A stretch of 64,000 nt of DNA, taken from positions 482,796-546,795 of the forward strand of contig NZ_JAKQZA010000001.1 in assembly GCF_023008165.1 (NCBI RefSeq), given 5' to 3'. This stretch comes from Kordiimonas laminariae (GTDB lineage Bacteria > Pseudomonadota > Alphaproteobacteria > Sphingomonadales > Kordiimonadaceae). Positions within the stretch are counted from its first letter, which is position 1; every line of letters starts with the position of its first letter. Below are positions 1 through 8,249 of the stretch, piece by piece. Position numbers and translations under genes: made by a program. Below the pieces are notes generated by a model, which saw only the letters and a program-made list of their open reading frames with translations, did no database searches and had not been told where the DNA came from.

Positions 1-1190
1 CGATCAGCGAGACGCACATATTTGGCGGCTCCCTGTTCGGCCACTTCCATCATGCGTACGATTTCACTAAGGAGACTGTTTTCAGATGCCTTAGTGACCA
101 CCATCTCAAACGGCGCCGATAGATTAAGAGTTCCGGCAAATACTTGCCCATCTTCCTGCACATGCTGCGGCAGGGTTTCACCTGAGATGAGTGACATATC
201 AACCTCGGTTTCACCCTTGGTGATTGTACCGTCTGCAGGAATATTTTCCCCGACAGCAACAACAACAGTCATGCCGCTGTGCAGTTCCATGATCGGTACG
301 CGCTTAATTTTACCTTCTTCGAGTATCGCAGCGGTTCCGGCGAGTTTTGAAAGAAGCCTAGAAGCAGAGGTGCGAGCCTTTCCTTTCGCGCGTGCGTCCA
401 GATATCGCCCAATCAGAAGGAAGAAAAGAAGCATCACAGCGGAATCAAAATACACATGCTCACCACTGCGCATCACTTCTGAAATACTCATAGCGGAGGC
501 AAGAACAACCGCCAGCGAGATCGGCACATCCATATTGGTATGGCCTTCCTTTAGTACAGAAAGCGCAGAGCGGAAAAACGGCATACCAGAATAAATGACA
601 GTAGGAAGTGCAATCAGCGCAGATACCCAGTGGAACAAATCCCGTGTTGCAACACCCATGGTTACAGCATCTGTGGACCAAAGTCCGATGGAAACCAGCA
701 TAAGGTTACCTGCCGCGAAGCCAGCTACCGCAATGGCGCGGATCAAATTCTTTTCGGTTTCAGAAGTTTCGCCGTGCTTGTCATTATCCCCAAGGGCATG
801 GAGCTTATAACCAAGCTTGCTAACTTTAGCAGAAAGCGCATCACCACGCTCGCGTACCCCCTTCCAGGAAAAGGAAAGGCGTTCTGTTGTCATATTCACG
901 CGCACATAGGTTACTTCATTTTCTGAAGCGAGCGCGTTTTCAATCAAGCGAATACAGGATGCACAGTGAATACCTTCAGCCCCTAACTCAAGGCGGTATT
1001 CACCATCCTCAAGCTCGTGCGCCAGACCAGAGAAAATGGTCGACTGATGTGCTTCTGCGGCAGCATGATACGCCGCTTCACAGCCAGAGCAGCAAAAACC
1101 GTTCTCGCCCGCAGGTTCACCGCAGTGTTTACACTCTATTTTTGTTTTGCAACAAGTCGTGTCGACGCTTGATAGGTTTGCTGCTTCCAC
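1..1190 (-). CDS. ccoI: Copper-translocating P1B-type ATPase CcoI/FixI, N-terminal part (cut by left edge)
   Basis: Copper-exporting P-type ATPase needed to load copper into cbb3 oxidase. About 396 codons are visible, reading off the left edge. From the N-terminus I see a Cys-rich segment (CKHCGEP near residue 20, CCSGC near 33), a heavy-metal-associated domain with GIHCASC near 75, several hydrophobic helices, and the actuator loop motif SGET near 333. The CPC, DKTGT and ATP-binding regions lie outside the window. The only common start I find in frame is a GTG at 1190, inside the end of ccoH, giving a 55-base overlap; no good ribosome site decides it, so the start is uncertain. It is the last visible gene of the cbb3 cluster; ccoS would be expected next, beyond the edge. 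Confidence 0.85.
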   Translation of the reverse strand, partial: MEAANLSSVDTTCCKTKIECKHCGEPAGENGFCCSGCEAAYHAAAEAHQSTIFSGLAHELEDGEYRLELGAEGIHCASCIRLIENALASENEVTYVRVNMTTERLSFSWKGVRERGDALSAKVSKLGYKLHALGDNDKHGETSETEKNLIRAIAVAGFAAGNLMLVSIGLWSTDAVTMGVATRDLFHWVSALIALPTVIYSGMPFFRSALSVLKEGHTNMDVPISLAVVLASAMSISEVMRSGEHVYFDSAVMLLFFLLIGRYLDARAKGKARTSASRLLSKLAGTAAILEEGKIKRVPIMELHSGMTVVVAVGENIPADGTITKGETEVDMSLISGETLPQHVQEDGQVFAGTLNLSAPFEMVVTKASENSLLSEIVRMMEVAEQGAAKYVRLAD

Positions 1191-1642
1191 TCTACAAAAA
1201 CCCTCACATTCCATTGGCCCTGTTCCAGATCAACCGGAAGCGCATAATGGCCATCACCGTTTTCAGTTAAGGACACGGTGAAATCCTTGCCGCTTACAAC
1301 AGGGCGCATAAAAAAGGCACTTACCTTCGCCCCGTTAATCGGATTTTGATTTGCATCCAGAAGGCGTGTTTTAATCATACCGCCTTCCAGAGAGATATCG
1401 CTCGACCAGCCCAGTGCTTCCTGCTTAGCCGCTGCGGTAATCGTTTCGTTATAGTTCAGGCCTTCATTATAGGCATCATCTGTAACCACCCCTGTATGAG
1501 TCGTTGTGGCTACATAAACGAAGATACCGTCGAGGACCGCGAGCACAACAAAGAACGCGACAAAATACCAAGGGATCAACCTGTCACGCTTACGTGGGCC
1601 GCCCTCTGCCATATCAGCATTATGTTTTGTCGCGTCAGTCAT
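1136..1642 (-). CDS. ccoH: cbb3 oxidase assembly protein CcoH/FixH
   Basis: Small membrane-anchored assembly factor of the cbb3 oxidase, family FixH; 168 residues, a normal length. One membrane segment lies near residues 25-47 (IPWYFVAFFVVLAVLDGIF), followed by a periplasmic domain. The protein ends at VAKQK. Its ATG overlaps the ccoG stop by one base (TAATG), so it is probably translationally coupled to ccoG, and the ccoI reading frame begins inside its 3' end. The family is thought to help deliver copper or stabilise the oxidase together with CcoI; that role is from the family, not from this sequence. Confidence 0.9.
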   Translation of the reverse strand: MTDATKHNADMAEGGPRKRDRLIPWYFVAFFVVLAVLDGIFVYVATTTHTGVVTDDAYNEGLNYNETITAAAKQEALGWSSDISLEGGMIKTRLLDANQNPINGAKVSAFFMRPVVSGKDFTVSLTENGDGHYALPVDLEQGQWNVRVFVEWKQQTYQASTRLVAKQK

Positions 1643-3057
1643 TATGGTTTCTCGCTAATAAAGACACTGTCATATGTTTCAACAAGTGCGCCAGATGTAT
1701 CACGAAGTTCGAATACAATCTCATGCCTTTTTGCCGCAGGTTTCGGCGCAGAAAGGAACAAGCGGAAATGGCCCACGCTATCTGCAAACACTGTCAGATC
1801 ATCTGCTTCGATTTTACCAGCGCCCTGCATACGGATTTTCGCACCGTCAATCCCTGCGGCACTCAGTATGAAATGCCTGTCCGCATGGGTTTTATTCAGG
1901 ATTTTGATATCATAGCCGTTCCGCACAGTACCGTCAGAAAGCTGAACAAACAGCGGGTTACGGTCATGAAGCACATGCAATTCTGTTTCCGCACGGTTCA
2001 GGAGACCATAAAGGATCACACTTCCAACAACGGCAAGAATACCAAAATAATAGAAAGTTCTGGTACGGAATATCTGTAGCTTTTCATGAATACCTTCACG
2101 GCGTTTTTCAAGCTGCGTGGTGGTATCATATTTGATCAAGCCGCGCGGCAGGTCGATCTTGTCCATAATATCATCGCAGGCATCAATACACAGACCGCAA
2201 GCGATACAGTCCATCTGCAAACCATCACGAATATCAATGCCAACCGGGCAAACCTGCACGCAGGCAGTACAATCAATACAGTGGCCTCGGCCTTCCCAGC
2301 TTTCGCCTTTCTTATGCTTACCGCGCTTTTCACCACGATCTTCATCATAAGAAATAATCAGCGTATCTTTATCAAACATGGCTGACTGGAAACGTGCATA
2401 AGGGCACATATATTCGCACACTTGCTCGCGCGCAAAACCCGCCATGATGTATGTAGAGAGCGTAAGGGCAATTACCCAGCTGATCACGCTCATCGGTACA
2501 TCAAGGTGGATAATCTGCTCCAGAAGCGTTGGCGCATCATTAAAATAGAAAACCCAGGCACCACCAGTGAGCATACCAATCACCAGCCAGATAGAATGGG
2601 TAAGCGCCATCTTCCAGATTTTTTCAAAAGTCCATTTGCTTTTATGAAGCTTCATGCGCTTGGCACGGTCGCCCTGCACAATCCGCTCAACCCAAACAAA
2701 CAGATCAGTCCATACTGTTTGAGGGCAAGCATAGCCGCACCAGACGCGGCCAAACAAACTGGTAACAAGGAAGAGTGACACCGCCGCGACAATGAGAATG
2801 CCGGTGAGGTAATATACCTCCTGAGGCCAAATCTCGATAAAGAAGAAATAGGCACGACGCGCAGGCATATCAATAAGAATGGCCTGATCTGGTGCGAACT
2901 CTCCCCTATCCCACCGCAGGAACGGTGCGAGATAGTAAATTCCGAGGAGGGTGACCATAGCCACCCATTTAATCTTACGGAATGTACCCCAAACACGCTT
3001 TGGAAAAACGCGTTCTTTTTTGGCGAACAGCTTCAAGGGTGCAGCAGTATCACTCAT
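1642..3057 (-). CDS. ccoG: CcoG/FixG, 4Fe-4S polyferredoxin of cbb3 oxidase biogenesis
   Basis: Membrane-bound iron-sulfur protein of the cbb3 biogenesis set, 471 residues; in other bacteria CcoG reduces copper during oxidase assembly. Membrane segments are seen near residues 30-48, 85-105, 155-180, 190-210 and 335-355. Two 4Fe-4S motifs lie near residues 260-300: CIDCTACVQVCP and CIACGLCIDACD. Earlier cysteine pairs occur in YACPQTVW and CEYMCPYARF, as usual for the family. A C-terminal periplasmic Ig-like (FixG_C) domain follows the last helix. It lies 21 bases after ccoP and overlaps ccoH by one base. Confidence 0.93.
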   Translation of the reverse strand: MSDTAAPLKLFAKKERVFPKRVWGTFRKIKWVAMVTLLGIYYLAPFLRWDRGEFAPDQAILIDMPARRAYFFFIEIWPQEVYYLTGILIVAAVSLFLVTSLFGRVWCGYACPQTVWTDLFVWVERIVQGDRAKRMKLHKSKWTFEKIWKMALTHSIWLVIGMLTGGAWVFYFNDAPTLLEQIIHLDVPMSVISWVIALTLSTYIMAGFAREQVCEYMCPYARFQSAMFDKDTLIISYDEDRGEKRGKHKKGESWEGRGHCIDCTACVQVCPVGIDIRDGLQMDCIACGLCIDACDDIMDKIDLPRGLIKYDTTTQLEKRREGIHEKLQIFRTRTFYYFGILAVVGSVILYGLLNRAETELHVLHDRNPLFVQLSDGTVRNGYDIKILNKTHADRHFILSAAGIDGAKIRMQGAGKIEADDLTVFADSVGHFRLFLSAPKPAAKRHEIVFELRDTSGALVETYDSVFISEKP

Positions 3058-3078
3058 AATGTTTTCTTTCAGTTACTC

Positions 3079-3954
3079 TTACTTCTCACCGCCACCAAGG
3101 CTATGAACATAAATTGTAAGCTGACGAATAGTACTTGGGCTCAGGCGGCCTTCCCACGCTGGCATAATGCCGTGTTTTGGCTTTCTGATCTGTGACACAA
3201 TGGCATTGCGGTCGTCGGCATAAAGCCAGATCGCATCAGCGAGGTTTGGCCCACCAAGCTCGCGAAGACCTTTGGCGTCCTCTCCGTGACATGCAGCACA
3301 GTTTTCTTCAAATACAACGGCACCACGTTCAGGAAGCGCATTACCAGCCGCTTTTGCCACCACATAATCAGCAACAGCTTCGATATCTTCCGCATCCAGA
3401 ATATCAGCATAAGCTGGCATTTCATTGAAACGTGTTTCGTCATGATTCCCGCGGATACCATATTGAAGAGTTTGTTGAATATCTTCAATGGTACCGCCCC
3501 AAATCCAGTCATCGTCATTGAGGTTTGGATAACCAGGGCCACCTGCACCACCAGTACCGTGACAAGTTGCGCAGTTATCCTTGAAGGCAGATTTACCACC
3601 AGCGATGGCGAAGGCATAAAGCTCTTCATCATTCTGGATTGTTGAGAAATCCGCAGCATCAAAACGGCTTTGGTAAGCAGCTTTGCGAGCTACGATCTCT
3701 GCCTGTTGCTCTTCAAGCTGTTTATACTGGGTCCAGCCTGCAGTGCCTTCGGTGCCGCCACGTTCACCGTTACCAGTTAGAGTTGGCCATGCTGGGTAAT
3801 AGAACCAATACCCAACCGCCCACACACAGCTAACGATGAAGATGATCAGCCACCAGCGCGGGGAAGGTGTATTAAGCTCTTTAATACCGTCCCAGCTATG
3901 GCCTGTGGTCTCAATACCACTTAGTTCATCAATATCTTTTTTCTCAGGTCTCAT
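3079..3954 (-). CDS. ccoP: cbb3-type cytochrome c oxidase subunit III, diheme CcoP
   Basis: Diheme cytochrome c subunit that passes electrons into the oxidase. 291 residues. One membrane anchor near residues 33-52 (WWLIIFIVSCVWAVGYWFYY) precedes two class I cytochrome domains, with heme motifs CATCH near residue 127 and CAACH near residue 218. Methionine ligands are likely in the NEMPAY and GIMPAWEG segments. Its ATG overlaps the ccoQ stop as ATGA. Gene order ccoN-O-Q-P is the standard one. Confidence 0.95.
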   Translation of the reverse strand: MRPEKKDIDELSGIETTGHSWDGIKELNTPSPRWWLIIFIVSCVWAVGYWFYYPAWPTLTGNGERGGTEGTAGWTQYKQLEEQQAEIVARKAAYQSRFDAADFSTIQNDEELYAFAIAGGKSAFKDNCATCHGTGGAGGPGYPNLNDDDWIWGGTIEDIQQTLQYGIRGNHDETRFNEMPAYADILDAEDIEAVADYVVAKAAGNALPERGAVVFEENCAACHGEDAKGLRELGGPNLADAIWLYADDRNAIVSQIRKPKHGIMPAWEGRLSPSTIRQLTIYVHSLGGGEK

Positions 3955-4103
3955 GCGTCATCCTCCGCTAGAGGAATGTTTTTATAGGATTCAATCTGCT
4001 GCTTCGCTTTTGGACGAAACGCCCAAATGGCGATAACAAGGAACGTGCCGAAGAAGAACAAAAGTCCCGTTGTACCGGCGTTGTTGGCAAGCCAATCAAC
4101 CAT
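3951..4103 (-). CDS. ccoQ: cbb3-type oxidase subunit IV, CcoQ/FixQ
   Basis: Fifty-residue single-span membrane protein between ccoO and ccoP, read by translating the minus strand of this gap. It starts [20 protein letters not shown], continues with a hydrophobic stretch ending in AIWAFRP, and has a charged C-terminus ending NIPLAEDDA. Size, position and the AFRPKAK-like end of the helix are typical of CcoQ, which stabilises association of CcoP with the core complex. The ATG overlaps the ccoO stop by one base (TAATG) and the stop overlaps the ccoP ATG (ATGA), so the genes are coupled. Confidence 0.9.
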   Translation of the reverse strand: MVDWLANNAGTTGLLFFFGTFLVIAIWAFRPKAKQQIESYKNIPLAEDDA

Positions 4104-4840
4104 TACTCGCCTCCTCTTTTCGGAGGCGCAGCTTTATAGTCTTTCAGCTCTGCCATTGTTCCAAGAACCTGCAGATAAGCGATAAGTGCGTCGAGCTCAG
4201 TGGTCATTTCCTTACCGTCGAAATTACGGTAATTCACTTTCTCACCATAACGCTCAACCAGACCATCATGATAATCGCTTTCGTTTGCCGCTTGTGCATA
4301 CGCATCATTATGGGCATTGGCGATCATCTCATCAGTGTACGGAACACCAATGGTCTGCAGCACTTGCATATCTCTGGCGATATTTTCCAGATCAGCACCA
4401 CGCTCAGCCAGATGCGGGTACGGAGGCATGATGCTTTCCGGTACCAGATCTTTCGGGCGTTTCATGTGCTGAATGTGCCATTCGTCAGAGTATTTACCGC
4501 CTACACGTGCGAGATCAGGTCCCGTACGTTTTGAACCCCACTGGAATGGGTGATCATACATGCTTTCTGCTGCAAGGGAGTAGTGACCATAACGCTCAAC
4601 CTCGTCACGGAGTGGACGAATTTGTTGGCTGTGGCAGTTATAGCAACCCTCACGCAGGTAAACATTGTAACCCGCCAGTTCAAGCGGTGTATAAGGGCGA
4701 ACTCCTTTCACCGGCTCGATAGTGGTTTCCATGCGGAAGAGTGGCAGGATTTCGATAATCCCGCCGATTGAGATCACAATCACAGTACAAAGGAGCAGAA
4801 GGATTGAGTTTTTCTCTAACTTCTCGTGATGCTTAAGCAT
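4103..4840 (-). CDS. ccoO: cbb3-type cytochrome c oxidase subunit II, monoheme CcoO
   Basis: Membrane-anchored monoheme cytochrome c subunit, 245 residues. The N-terminal helix spans about residues 13-33 ([20 protein letters not shown]). The heme motif CYNCH lies near residue 67 in the family segment [18 protein letters not shown], and the methionine ligand is probably in ESIMPPYP near residue 139. It carries electrons from CcoP to the CcoN active site. The start overlaps the end of ccoN by eight bases and the stop overlaps ccoQ by one. Confidence 0.96.
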   Translation of the reverse strand: MLKHHEKLEKNSILLLLCTVIVISIGGIIEILPLFRMETTIEPVKGVRPYTPLELAGYNVYLREGCYNCHSQQIRPLRDEVERYGHYSLAAESMYDHPFQWGSKRTGPDLARVGGKYSDEWHIQHMKRPKDLVPESIMPPYPHLAERGADLENIARDMQVLQTIGVPYTDEMIANAHNDAYAQAANESDYHDGLVERYGEKVNYRNFDGKEMTTELDALIAYLQVLGTMAELKDYKAAPPKRGGE

Positions 4841-6272
4841 GAGCTACCTCCTTAAAGCGAGATTCACTTTCTTCAGTTCTGTCGCCTTTGATTGTTTTGT
4901 AGAAGTTGTAAACCATGATCAGTGCGCCAACGAGGAACAGGATGCCGCCCAGTGCACGGATCAGATAGAATGGATGCATAGCCATCACAGATTCTACAAA
5001 GCTGTACTCAAGGAAGCCCATATCGTCGTATGTACGCCACATCAGGCCTTGCATGATGCCGGATACCCACATAGCTGCGATATAAAGCACGATACCGATT
5101 GTCGCGATCCACAGGTGCATATTCACAAGCTTGAGTGAATAAAGACCTTCGCGTTTCCAGAGAACTGGAACCAAGTGGTAAAGGGCACCGAAGCTGATGA
5201 AAGCAACCCAACCAAGCGCACCAGAGTGTACGTGACCAATAGTCCAGTCAGTATAGTGGCTGAGAGCATTCACTGTTTTGATAGACATCAGTGGGCCTTC
5301 AAATGTGCTCATACCGTAGAAAGCAAGTGAGATGATCATGAAACGAAGTACAGGATCTTCACGTAACTTATGCCAGGCACCGGAAAGGGTCATCATACCG
5401 TTTACCATGCCGCCCCATGAAGGCATCCAAAGCATGATAGAGAATGTCGCACCCAGTGTTTGTGCCCAATCTGGAAGAGATGTGTAATGAAGGTGGTGAG
5501 GACCAGCCCAGATATAGATGAAAATCAGTGACCAGAAGTGCAGAATAGACAGACGGTAAGAATATACCGGACGCTCAGCACGTTTTGGCACAAAATAATA
5601 CATAATACCCAGGAAACCAGCTGTCAGGAAGAAGCCCACAGCGTTATGGCCGTACCACCACTGAATAAGCGCAGACTGTACCCCGCCCCATAGTGGGTAG
5701 CTTTTCACACTTGTGAAAGACACAGGGATAACCGCGTTGTTCGCGAGGTGCAGAACCGCCACTGTTACGATGAACGACAGGAAGAACCAGTTACCCACAT
5801 AAATGTGTGCTTCTTCGCGGTTCTTCAGGGTCATCAGGAACACAACCAGATACACAACCCAAACAATGGTTAGCCATAGATCAGCATACCACTCAGGTTC
5901 AGCATATTCTTTACCCTGTGTAACACCTGTTACATAACCAACAGCCGCTAAGACGATAAAGAACTGGTATCCCCAGAAAGTAAAGTTTGCAAAACCATCA
6001 CCCCACAACCGCGTACGGCAAGTACGCTGAACTGAGAAGTAGCTGGTTGCGAACAGTGCGTTACCACCGAATGCAAAAATCACAGCTGAAGTATGGAGCG
6101 GACGCAAGCGACCGAAGGTGAAATATTCACCGAAGTTTAGTTCCGGGAACGCCATTTGCAACGCGATAAATACCCCGACCGCGAAGCCAACGACACCCCA
6201 AAAAACAGTGGCGAGCGTAAATTTCTTTACGATCTCGTCATTATAGATTGGTTTTTCCGTGAGTTTATTCAT
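4833..6272 (-). CDS. ccoN: cbb3-type cytochrome c oxidase catalytic subunit I, CcoN
   Basis: Catalytic subunit of the high-affinity terminal oxidase: it reduces oxygen to water at a heme b3-CuB centre and pumps protons. 479 residues with about twelve membrane helices. Key histidines are visible: [10 protein letters not shown] (low-spin heme, near residue 60), [11 protein letters not shown] (CuB, near 210), [10 protein letters not shown] (CuB pair, near 260) and [13 protein letters not shown] (heme ligands, near 345). The gene follows the safE-like gene after only ten bases, which suggests co-transcription from the FNR-type box at 7082-7095. This is the enzyme of microaerobic respiration. Confidence 0.97.
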   Translation of the reverse strand: MNKLTEKPIYNDEIVKKFTLATVFWGVVGFAVGVFIALQMAFPELNFGEYFTFGRLRPLHTSAVIFAFGGNALFATSYFSVQRTCRTRLWGDGFANFTFWGYQFFIVLAAVGYVTGVTQGKEYAEPEWYADLWLTIVWVVYLVVFLMTLKNREEAHIYVGNWFFLSFIVTVAVLHLANNAVIPVSFTSVKSYPLWGGVQSALIQWWYGHNAVGFFLTAGFLGIMYYFVPKRAERPVYSYRLSILHFWSLIFIYIWAGPHHLHYTSLPDWAQTLGATFSIMLWMPSWGGMVNGMMTLSGAWHKLREDPVLRFMIISLAFYGMSTFEGPLMSIKTVNALSHYTDWTIGHVHSGALGWVAFISFGALYHLVPVLWKREGLYSLKLVNMHLWIATIGIVLYIAAMWVSGIMQGLMWRTYDDMGFLEYSFVESVMAMHPFYLIRALGGILFLVGALIMVYNFYKTIKGDRTEESESRFKEVAHA

Positions 6273-6282
6273 GCCTCTTCCC

Positions 6283-7017
6283 TCACAAGACCATACCGCC
6301 AGCCATTACCATTAAGCTGACGCCATTTACGGCCATAACAAACGCTGCAACCGAGCGGACCTGGGCGGGCCAGCGGTTAAGCGCAAATTGAGTTCCAGTT
6401 CCAACAAGAAAAAGCGAAGGTACGGTTCCTACCCCGAAAGCTAACATGCCAAACGCGGCTGTAGCGGCGTGCCCTGTAGCAGCAACTGCCATCACCGCGG
6501 CAACTACAAGGCCACAAGGCAAGAAGCCAAGTAGAATGCCAAGAGCATACCGCTGCAAAGGATCTGGGTTCGCGAAAAAAGGACGGGCCAATCTTCCGAT
6601 AATATGTCCAAACTTCTGGCCAACCACCAATCCAGTGTTAGCTTTAACCAAGCGCTTTAAACTCGGAACTGCATTAACTAGAAACAAAAGTCCTGCAACG
6701 CTTAGGAGCACAAAAGCTACGCCGCGCTGCACAGGTGTACCTACCAAGAATTGGGAAAGACTTGCTCCGACCATCCCAAGGAGAATGTATGTTGTGACCC
6801 TGCCAAGATGATACGGCAAAAGCGCCGCAGCTTGAAGACGTTTTAATACACCTTCTTCACCGCCCGATTTTTTACCGCCAACCTGAGCCATAACAAAGGG
6901 CCCACACATACCAACACAGTGGGTCGCACTTCCCAGCAGCCCGCCAAGGAACAGCGAAAAGATAATGCTGCCGTTTGCGTCCAGCGCAACTTGGCATTGC
7001 TGTAAGAAGTATTCCAC
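6283..7017 (-). CDS. SafE/UreH-type membrane protein, probable cbb3-linked metal transporter
   Basis: Polytopic membrane protein of the sulfite exporter TauE/SafE (DsbD_2-like) group often found beside cbb3 genes. The metal-binding-like motif [10 protein letters not shown] lies near the N-terminus, and about six hydrophobic segments follow. I choose the GTG at 7017, giving [17 protein letters not shown], because AAGGG sits eight bases upstream and because a longer frame opening at 7200 would swallow the FNR-type box and inverted repeat. It ends ten bases before ccoN. A copper-handling role in oxidase assembly is inferred from context and the Cys/His motif; the substrate is not shown. Confidence 0.8.
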   Translation of the reverse strand: MEYFLQQCQVALDANGSIIFSLFLGGLLGSATHCVGMCGPFVMAQVGGKKSGGEEGVLKRLQAAALLPYHLGRVTTYILLGMVGASLSQFLVGTPVQRGVAFVLLSVAGLLFLVNAVPSLKRLVKANTGLVVGQKFGHIIGRLARPFFANPDPLQRYALGILLGFLPCGLVVAAVMAVAATGHAATAAFGMLAFGVGTVPSLFLVGTGTQFALNRWPAQVRSVAAFVMAVNGVSLMVMAGGMVL

Positions 7018-7037
7018 AATATTGGCCCTTATAGGTA

Positions 7038-7060
7038 TTACACCATGCTTAAAGGTGTAA
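7038..7060. repeat. 7-bp inverted repeat in the safE-cco leader
   Basis: TTACACC and GGTGTAA form a perfect inverted repeat with a nine-base spacer. It lies between the FNR-type box and the GTG start of the safE-like gene. It could be a leader hairpin or an operator; its symmetry is seen, its function is not. Confidence 0.45.
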
Positions 7061-7081
7061 GTTGTTGGGCCGGAAGTTGGT

Positions 7082-7095
7082 TTGACTTTTGTCAA
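7082..7095. promoter_or_regulatory. FNR/FixK-type binding site upstream of the cbb3 cluster
   Basis: TTGAC-TTTT-GTCAA is a perfect five-base inverted repeat with four-base spacing. It matches the CRP/FNR-family anaerobox pattern (consensus TTGAT-N4-ATCAA) with one symmetric change in each arm. It lies about 65 bases upstream of the safE-like start on the minus strand. The following minus-strand genes are closely spaced or overlapping, so this one site may control all of them in response to low oxygen. The aldo/keto reductase on the other side is divergent and starts 162 bases away. Confidence 0.75.
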
Positions 7096-7257
7096 AAGGG
7101 AATGTCTGTGCGGCAGCTTGTCACAAAAAATGCCTTTAACTGCGTCAGTTTGTCCCCAATTTGAGCTTTGCGGTGCGACATTTAGGTAGACATCGACCAA
7201 AATTAAGCCACTATAACCCTTCGTTTTTGCAACTTGTTATTATTACATGAGAATCAC

Positions 7258-8199
7258 ATGGCACTCTCTCTCCCCCTTTCAAAAGACGCACGCCCTATGG
7301 GCCAATCAGGATTAACATCTTTCCCCCTCGCCTTCGGCACCATGGGCCTTGATCCAAAATCCGTCAGCGATGCGGTGGCTGTTATCGAACACGCTCGTTC
7401 TCTTGGTTTTGATCAAATTGACAGCGCTGACATATACGGATACAAATCACCTTTAGGTTTCGGCAGCATCGAAGCTCTGCTTGGCAAAGCACGTGAAGCA
7501 TCGCCAGAGATATTCAAAGGAACCTTTACCGCGACCAAGGGCGGTATCAACAAAGAACTGGGCGCGCCTTATGTGCAGTCTCGGGATTATATCACCAGCG
7601 CCTGCGAAGCTTCCCTAGAACGCCTTGGGGTAGAAACCATTGATCTCTACTATATCCACCGCCCGGATATGCTCACACACCCAGAAGAATTGGCAAGCGC
7701 TCTTGAAGCGCTTAAAGCCGCTGGGAAAATCCAGCATATCGGTGTTTCCAATTTCACCACTTCACAAGTAAGCGCACTGGCATCCTATTTAGATAGTCCC
7801 ATTGTAGCCCACCAACTTGAAATCTCACCGTTCGAGATAAACCCGATGACAGGTGGCCTACTTGATCAATGTATGGAAATGCAGATTGCACCTATTGCCT
7901 GGTCCCCACTTGGGCACGGCCGCCTAATTACTGGGAATACAGAAGGCTTGAGCACAGATAGAGCCGCACGCCTTCTGCGCATAAAAGCAGTGATTGATGC
8001 CATCGCACTCAAGCATAAAACAGATAATGCATCTGTTTGCCTTGCTTTCCTTCTGGCACACCCTGCGAAGATTATCCCCATCACAGGAACCATCAAAACC
8101 AAACGCCTTGATGAAGCTGTTGCAGCCCTTGAGTGCACGCTGGACAGGGAAGACTGGTACAGCATCATTGAAGCCTACAACGGCGTTCGCATGCCATAA
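7258..8199 (+). CDS. Aldo/keto reductase, YdhF-like
   Basis: NADPH-dependent oxidoreductase with a TIM-barrel fold; 313 residues from the ATG at 7258. The frame also allows an upstream TTG, which I reject because family members start close to this ATG. Seen: the catalytic Asp/Tyr region DSADIYG near residue 60, IDLYYIHRPD near 140, HIGVSNFT near 168 and the PIAWSPLGHGRL segment near 215, all characteristic of AKR proteins such as YdhF. The physiological substrate cannot be told. It stands alone, divergent from the cbb3 cluster and convergent with the RND pump. Confidence 0.88.
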   Translation: MALSLPLSKDARPMGQSGLTSFPLAFGTMGLDPKSVSDAVAVIEHARSLGFDQIDSADIYGYKSPLGFGSIEALLGKAREASPEIFKGTFTATKGGINKELGAPYVQSRDYITSACEASLERLGVETIDLYYIHRPDMLTHPEELASALEALKAAGKIQHIGVSNFTTSQVSALASYLDSPIVAHQLEISPFEINPMTGGLLDQCMEMQIAPIAWSPLGHGRLITGNTEGLSTDRAARLLRIKAVIDAIALKHKTDNASVCLAFLLAHPAKIIPITGTIKTKRLDEAVAALECTLDREDWYSIIEAYNGVRMP

Positions 8200-8202
8200 T
8201 AA

Positions 8203-8226
8203 AAAGGCGCCTCTTGGGGCGCCTTT
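8203..8226. terminator. Bidirectional intrinsic terminator between AKR and RND genes
   Basis: AAAGGCGCC and GGCGCCTTT are perfectly complementary around a six-base loop. A tracts on the left and T on the right let it act on both convergent genes. Confidence 0.8.
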
Positions 8227-8249
8227 GCCTTGATAAGCTTTCTTGTGTC

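Noticed and set aside
22-594. Open frame of about 190 codons on the plus strand
   Set aside because: It lies antisense to the ccoI gene, whose minus-strand frame shows clear P-type ATPase motifs; the plus product has no recognisable features.
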